Assembly (NCBI GenBank): GCA_945619025.1
Contig: CALZBJ010000014.1
Coordinates: forward strand, 1-47,149
Origin: CALZBJ01 sp945619025
GTDB lineage: Bacteria > Pseudomonadota > Gammaproteobacteria > Cardiobacteriales > Wohlfahrtiimonadaceae
DNA length: 47,149 bases
Direction of reading: 5' to 3'
The notes beneath the pieces are model-generated. The model was not told where the DNA came from, ran no database searches, and saw nothing but the letters and a program-made list of their open reading frames with translations. A program made the position numbers and the translations under genes. Every line of letters begins with the position of its first letter. Position 1 is the stretch's first letter. Shown here piece after piece: positions 43,423 to 47,149 of this stretch.

Positions 43423-44139
43423 TTATAACGTATTAAGCGGGGTTTCTTTAAGCGCTTTAAGTGCGGCGATCACCATTTTTGTGGAGTTTTTCGCAGCAAA
43501 TTCAAGATATTCCACAAAGGTCATCGGCATCTCTTGCTCGGGGATATCCGAAAGCGCCCGGAGCACTACAAACGGCGTATCGTATTGATAGCAGACTTGT
43601 GCAATGGCCGCGGCTTCCATCTCAACGGCTAAAATTCCCGGGAAACTGGTTTTGATAAATTCCGTCCGCGCTTTATCGGCAATAAAGGCATCGCCCGTAC
43701 CGATAAGACCGATCCGATAATTGAGCCCAATCTGTGGCACAATTTCACTCATCAGTTTTACAAGACGCGAATCGGAAGGATAGCGCGCCGGCATGCCCGG
43801 CAATTCTCCGAGTACACAATCATTAATCGCCGTGGAATCGATGTCGTGATGGATCGTTTCATCGGAAATCACAATATCCCCAATGGCCAAATCGGTAATT
43901 AAACCGCCCGCAGAACCAATATTTAAGATGAGTTCCGGCTGAAAGCGCTCATGCAAAATGGTGGTTGCCATCGCGGCATTCACCTTACCAATCCCCGATT
44001 TTACCAGCACAATATCAAGCCCTTCAAACGTGCCTTGAAATAGCTTCGTATTCGCTACGGTCAGCTCCGTTCTATTTTCGATTTTTTCGGCGAGGAGGGC
44101 AATCTCTTGCTCCATCGCGCCAATGATCGCAATTGTCAT
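43423..44139 (-). CDS. mtnN: 5'-methylthioadenosine/S-adenosylhomocysteine nucleosidase
   Basis: This 238-aa enzyme (E. coli Pfs/MtnN 232 aa) splits MTA and SAH into adenine and a thio-ribose. E12 in AMEQEI is the catalytic acid group. VEMEAAAIAQV and LRALSDIPEQ hold the glutamate and aspartate of the ribose and purine sites. FNIGSAGG-like ILNIGSAGGL is the phosphorylase-superfamily block. It is a single gene with its own terminator. Confidence 0.96.
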   Translation of the reverse strand: MTIAIIGAMEQEIALLAEKIENRTELTVANTKLFQGTFEGLDIVLVKSGIGKVNAAMATTILHERFQPELILNIGSAGGLITDLAIGDIVISDETIHHDIDSTAINDCVLGELPGMPARYPSDSRLVKLMSEIVPQIGLNYRIGLIGTGDAFIADKARTEFIKTSFPGILAVEMEAAAIAQVCYQYDTPFVVLRALSDIPEQEMPMTFVEYLEFAAKNSTKMVIAALKALKETPLNTL

Positions 44140-44198
44140 TTTCTCTCCTAAAATGAAACTCTCACACTACTTTTATGATAAAAATACTATAAACATAA

Positions 44199-44242
44199 AA
44201 AGCGTTGGGATACTCCTAAAAATTAGGCATTACCAACGCTTT
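44199..44242 (-). terminator. Terminator of the OmpA-family lipoprotein gene
   Basis: AAAGCGTTGG (44199-44208) pairs perfectly with CCAACGCTTT (44233-44242). On the minus strand a T run follows, about 45 bp after the lipoprotein stop. Confidence 0.88.
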
Positions 44243-44284
44243 CTGTTTGATTAATCGATGCATCAATAATCGTAAAGCCCGTAA

Positions 44285-44944
44285 TTATTGCGCCGGAGGA
44301 TTGAGGGTAATCTCAACACGGCGGTTTTGCGCGCGCCCTTCAGGGGTTGCATTACTTACAAGCGGCTCACGCGGACCTGCGCCATACATCTGGATGCGAT
44401 TTTGATCGACGCCCATCATAATCAATTGTGAAGCAACACTCTCCGCACGTTGGCGAGAAAGCTTGCTATTGAGCGCATCCGAGCCGGTGCTATCGGTATG
44501 GCCAATCACATTAATGTTGGTACGATTGTACTCTTTTAGCACCATCGCAACGCCGCGAAGGGTGTTCGCGCCTTGCGGTTTAATGTTACTCTCGCTTGAG
44601 TCGAAGGTCACATTATTGGGCATATTGAGGATAATTTGATTGCCTTGACGAGTTACACTAACGCCCGTTTGTGCCAGTTCATCACGGAGTTTTGCTTCTT
44701 GCACGTCCATGTAATACCCAACGCCACCCCCCAGTGCTGCGCCGGCACCAGCACCAATCAGTGCGCCTTTACCGCGATCTTTTTTCGAAGAGGTTAGGGC
44801 GCCAACGCCTGCACCAACGGCCGCGCCGATCATCGCACCGGTCGAACCTTTGGCCATCTTATCTTCACGAGTGTAAGGGTCCACCGTCGTGCACGCTGAA
44901 AGAATAAAGAGCGCTGTTGTTGTGAACGCTAATTTTTTCATCAT
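44285..44944 (-). CDS. OmpA-family lipoprotein with glycine-zipper domain (YiaD-like)
   Basis: This 219-aa lipoprotein has a lipobox LSAC with the lipidated cysteine at residue 18. A glycine-zipper region follows (about 36-77, IGAAVGAGVGAL and LIGAGAGAALGGGVGYY), able to insert in or across a membrane. Residues about 105-215 form an OmpA C-terminal domain that binds peptidoglycan, with GHTDSTGSDALNSKLSRQRA carrying the Asp and Arg of the ligand site. It would anchor the outer membrane to the wall. The neighbouring upstream gene encodes nearly the same zipper module. Confidence 0.92.
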   Translation of the reverse strand: MMKKLAFTTTALFILSACTTVDPYTREDKMAKGSTGAMIGAAVGAGVGALTSSKKDRGKGALIGAGAGAALGGGVGYYMDVQEAKLRDELAQTGVSVTRQGNQIILNMPNNVTFDSSESNIKPQGANTLRGVAMVLKEYNRTNINVIGHTDSTGSDALNSKLSRQRAESVASQLIMMGVDQNRIQMYGAGPREPLVSNATPEGRAQNRRVEITLNPPAQ

Positions 44945-44996
44945 TTAAGTCAATTCCTTTCTAGTTGTCTCAAATTTAGCTTAAATTCATTATTTT

Positions 44997-45299
44997 TTAG
45001 TAGCGCTCGTAACGATTATATTGCTGTTGGTTACGGTCACTTTTATCCATCATATAGCCGGTATTTCCGCCTAATACAGCTCCCGCTCCCGCACCAATGA
45101 GAGCGCCTTTACCACGGTCTTTTTTCGAAGAAACCAGCGCGCCTAATCCTGCGCCTACCGCAGCGCCAGTTACAATACCGACTTGCGCCTTTTCACCGGC
45201 ATACGGATTTGACCCGGTATTATACGGATTGCTACTGCAACTTGTCAGGGTGAAAACGCCGATTAAACCAGCGGTCATCAGTAATGTTGAACGTTTCAT
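44997..45299 (-). CDS. Small glycine-zipper lipoprotein
   Basis: This 100-aa lipoprotein has a lipobox LTSC (cysteine at about residue 21) and then a glycine zipper. The zipper shares SSKKDRGKGALIGAGAGA exactly with the OmpA-family lipoprotein 52 bp downstream. The C-terminus is a short polar tail rich in Gln, Asn and Tyr (NQQQYNRYERY). I start at ATG 45299, with GGAGG 8 nt upstream; the open frame to 45410 is not family-like. The likely site is the outer membrane, as in other SlyB/Rcn-type zipper lipoproteins. Confidence 0.85.
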   Translation of the reverse strand: MKRSTLLMTAGLIGVFTLTSCSSNPYNTGSNPYAGEKAQVGIVTGAAVGAGLGALVSSKKDRGKGALIGAGAGAVLGGNTGYMMDKSDRNQQQYNRYERY

Positions 45300-45416
45300 A
45301 AATAAACCTCCAAAGTGGATTATGTTCGATATCGTTATCATAGCATGAGAAAAATTTAAGGTTAACGAATCAATAAGCTTTTTAACGCTCAATAACGCAA
45401 AAAAGAGCAATAAAAA

Positions 45417-45457
45417 CGCCCTGAGATCGTTTGCATTAAGCGAGGATCTTCAGGGCG
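45417..45457 (-). terminator. Terminator of the PilY1-like gene
   Basis: CGCCCTGAGATC (45417-45428) pairs with GATC-T-TCAGGGCG (45445-45457), 12 bp with one bulge. On the minus strand it ends in TTTTT, 31 bp after the stop codon. Confidence 0.9.
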
Positions 45458-45488
45458 ATTTACTTATAATAAATTAATAATACTTTAA

Positions 45489-47149
45489 TTAAATAGCTCT
45501 TTGTTTAATGTAGAGGCGTTTGCCACTAGTTAAATCACTTTCAGGTGGTCCAAAAATATCACCTATAAGCATTGTTTCAGAGTAATTAGCACCTTTGTAT
45601 GTTGTATGCGTTTTGGTTGTTTTTTGCTTAGGGTCCTTTGAGATGGGAGCATAACTACCATATTCATCTACTAGCTCATCAATAAAACCATGATTATAAC
45701 TGCCACCATATGTGTTTCGCGTGGTAATCCAAGCACCAGTTGGACGACCAAAAGCATCGTCATTTAAGTGACGACCATTATGCTTTAGTAGCTCTCCTGA
45801 TTCTGAATCGCGATATACTAATCCTGCATTACCATTATATAAGTCTAGCATCATTTCATTGCCTGAAATAGAATCTCCCAAACATGGGTCCTTAGGATCG
45901 CCTGGGCGATATACCCAACTAGAGAAGTTTACATACTTATCGCCTACAATCACTGCTGATTTTACAACCCTCTCACCAGTACTTTGATTGCGATATATTA
46001 ATGGCATCTTCCAACCATACTCTTCTACCTTCATTTGAGAATTGCTTGAGGTGTAAAGTTTCAGATAATCTGAACGATCATTTTCCTCAATATTGACAAT
46101 TTCTTGAGTAACTAATTGATTGATGTTAGTTAGATCATTTCGATCACGCAAACCATAAAAATAATGTAGCTCTTTTAGTGCTTCTGGGGAGGTATCTTTT
46201 AATGATCGATCATGCCCCGTGCCAAAATAGACCCAAAAGTCTTTATTTTTAGGATGTTGATAAATGATTGGGCGCACAGTTATAGGTTGCATTGATGTAC
46301 CAGTGCTGAATAATTTAGTTTTACTCCTTACTTTTATATCCGCATTTTCTGTCGTAAAGGTTACTTTATATAAATCACCACTATAGTCTCCGACATAAAG
46401 CGCATCTAACCTTTGTAATCCCGTATGTGGATCTTCGCTGGTGACTAATGAAGGCGAGCCTGCACCTAAACCATTATTTGATAAAAGCACTTTTGTTACC
46501 AATGCTCCATCCATAGGATCAATTATGTATACTATTGATTTTTTAACACCAAAGCCATTACCAAAAATAGCTAAAGCTCGAGTGTCTTGGTTTATTGTTC
46601 CTTGATTGATAAAGTCTACTTCTGAAAAAGTATACCCGAGATCTTCAAATCCGGGGGTTTCATTTGTAATTTCAAAATTAACTTTGAACTCGCTAGAGTA
46701 GGTCGTTAAGTTTTTGTTTGCCTGATAGAGCTGATAACCGACTAAAGCACGCCCTCCTGAGCCCATTGATGTAATTCCAATCGATCTATAGGTTTGATTT
46801 CTATCTAGAAAATCAAATAAGTGCGTTGTTCCATCTACTTTGAATTGATGGTTATAATATATATGAGTAATGTCTTTTATATCTTTAGCAAAAAATGAAG
46901 GGAAATAACTAACCACTCGAGTACCAGGTTTATATCCTTGACTGGTTTTCCCGGATTTCTCTGCTGCAATAAAACTTATTAAACCATCATTTGCCCCTGT
47001 AATTAAATAATTTACCCACATAGTGCGACGGCGCTTATCAATATACTTAATAAATTGATCACGCTGTTGTTTGCTTATAACATCTAGGTTTAAGTTAGGA
47101 ACATCAGTTGCAAAATATGTTATATCCGAATTAATCGTAGCTCCCATCA
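45489..47149 (-). CDS. PilY1/PilC-like type IV pilus protein, 5' end cut by the window
   Basis: About 553 C-terminal residues are present; the frame is still open at the window edge, so the true start lies outside. Beta-propeller hallmarks of PilY1 are visible: TGANDGLISFI, MGSGGRALVGYQL, LGYTFSEVDF, GNGFG, YVGDYSGDLYKV and WVYFGTGHD. In the family this domain sits behind a variable N-terminal part and works at the pilus tip in adhesion and in pilus extension control. The gene is more AT-rich than most of the window. The first methionine seen (47147) need not be the start. Confidence 0.85.
   Translation of the reverse strand, partial: MGATINSDITYFATDVPNLNLDVISKQQRDQFIKYIDKRRRTMWVNYLITGANDGLISFIAAEKSGKTSQGYKPGTRVVSYFPSFFAKDIKDITHIYYNHQFKVDGTTHLFDFLDRNQTYRSIGITSMGSGGRALVGYQLYQANKNLTTYSSEFKVNFEITNETPGFEDLGYTFSEVDFINQGTINQDTRALAIFGNGFGVKKSIVYIIDPMDGALVTKVLLSNNGLGAGSPSLVTSEDPHTGLQRLDALYVGDYSGDLYKVTFTTENADIKVRSKTKLFSTGTSMQPITVRPIIYQHPKNKDFWVYFGTGHDRSLKDTSPEALKELHYFYGLRDRNDLTNINQLVTQEIVNIEENDRSDYLKLYTSSNSQMKVEEYGWKMPLIYRNQSTGERVVKSAVIVGDKYVNFSSWVYRPGDPKDPCLGDSISGNEMMLDLYNGNAGLVYRDSESGELLKHNGRHLNDDAFGRPTGAWITTRNTYGGSYNHGFIDELVDEYGSYAPISKDPKQKTTKTHTTYKGANYSETMLIGDIFGPPESDLTSGKRLYIKQRAI

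Noticed and set aside
1..47149. CRISPR arrays, tRNA or rRNA genes and insertion sequences
   Set aside because: I looked for regular spaced repeats, tRNA cloverleaf patterns and transposase frames with end repeats and saw none that hold up.

Overview
The window looks like a chromosome segment of a low-to-mid GC gammaproteobacterium. The support is the HrpA, DedA, YbeD (DUF493), SprT, MtnN, Bcr-type MFS and PilY1-like genes and a class Ia nrdAB pair. A member of the Cardiobacteriales (Wohlfahrtiimonas or Ignatzschineria type) would fit, but that is a guess. Most of the window is ordinary housekeeping sequence. I saw no rRNA, tRNA, insertion sequence or CRISPR array.

Region 1 (about 0.7-12.0 kb) is an accessory defence island between yfcE (154-681) and nrdAB. 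Six genes run leftward in one tight block: a DUF4007 protein (SspB-like), a large P-loop ATPase (SspC-like), a PP-loop PAPS-reductase-family protein (SspD-like), a DEAH helicase, a GHKL ATPase and a PLD-fold nuclease. A cysteine desulfurase (SspA-like) is transcribed divergently. This matches the layout of the single-stranded DNA phosphorothioation system SspABCD joined to the SspFGH effector module. SspABCD would mark host DNA with backbone sulfur, and FGH would act on unmodified phage DNA. No SspE is present here. A small secreted protein gene follows the desulfurase.

Region 2 (12.4-16.6 kb) holds a complete cobalamin riboswitch aptamer (12703-12853) and a terminator-like hairpin ahead of nrdA-nrdB, the iron-dependent class Ia ribonucleotide reductase. 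This suggests that B12 shuts off the B12-independent enzyme, as would make sense if a B12-dependent reductase lies elsewhere in the genome.

Region 3 (16.8-30.9 kb) carries an orphan AT-rich gene, hrpA, a DedA-family gene, a GNAT acetyltransferase, a DEAD-box RNA helicase with a long Arg/Gly-rich tail and a structured leader, a membrane protein of unknown function, a LOG-family hydrolase, ybeD, cysS, a Bcr/CflA-type transporter with a possible Fur box, and an SDR.

Region 4 (31.0-38.4 kb) is carbon metabolism: glpK, then sucCD on the opposite strand, then a glpD of Bacillus type, a YerC/TrpR-related regulator and a nitronate monooxygenase.

Region 5 (38.6-47.1 kb) has a three-gene ABC importer of the TrpXYZ type, a SprT-like protein, a YeeZ-like NAD-binding protein, a lone CopZ-like domain, mtnN, two glycine-zipper lipoproteins that look like relatives of each other, and a PilY1-like gene cut by the window edge. 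Many gene ends are marked by clear intrinsic terminators.
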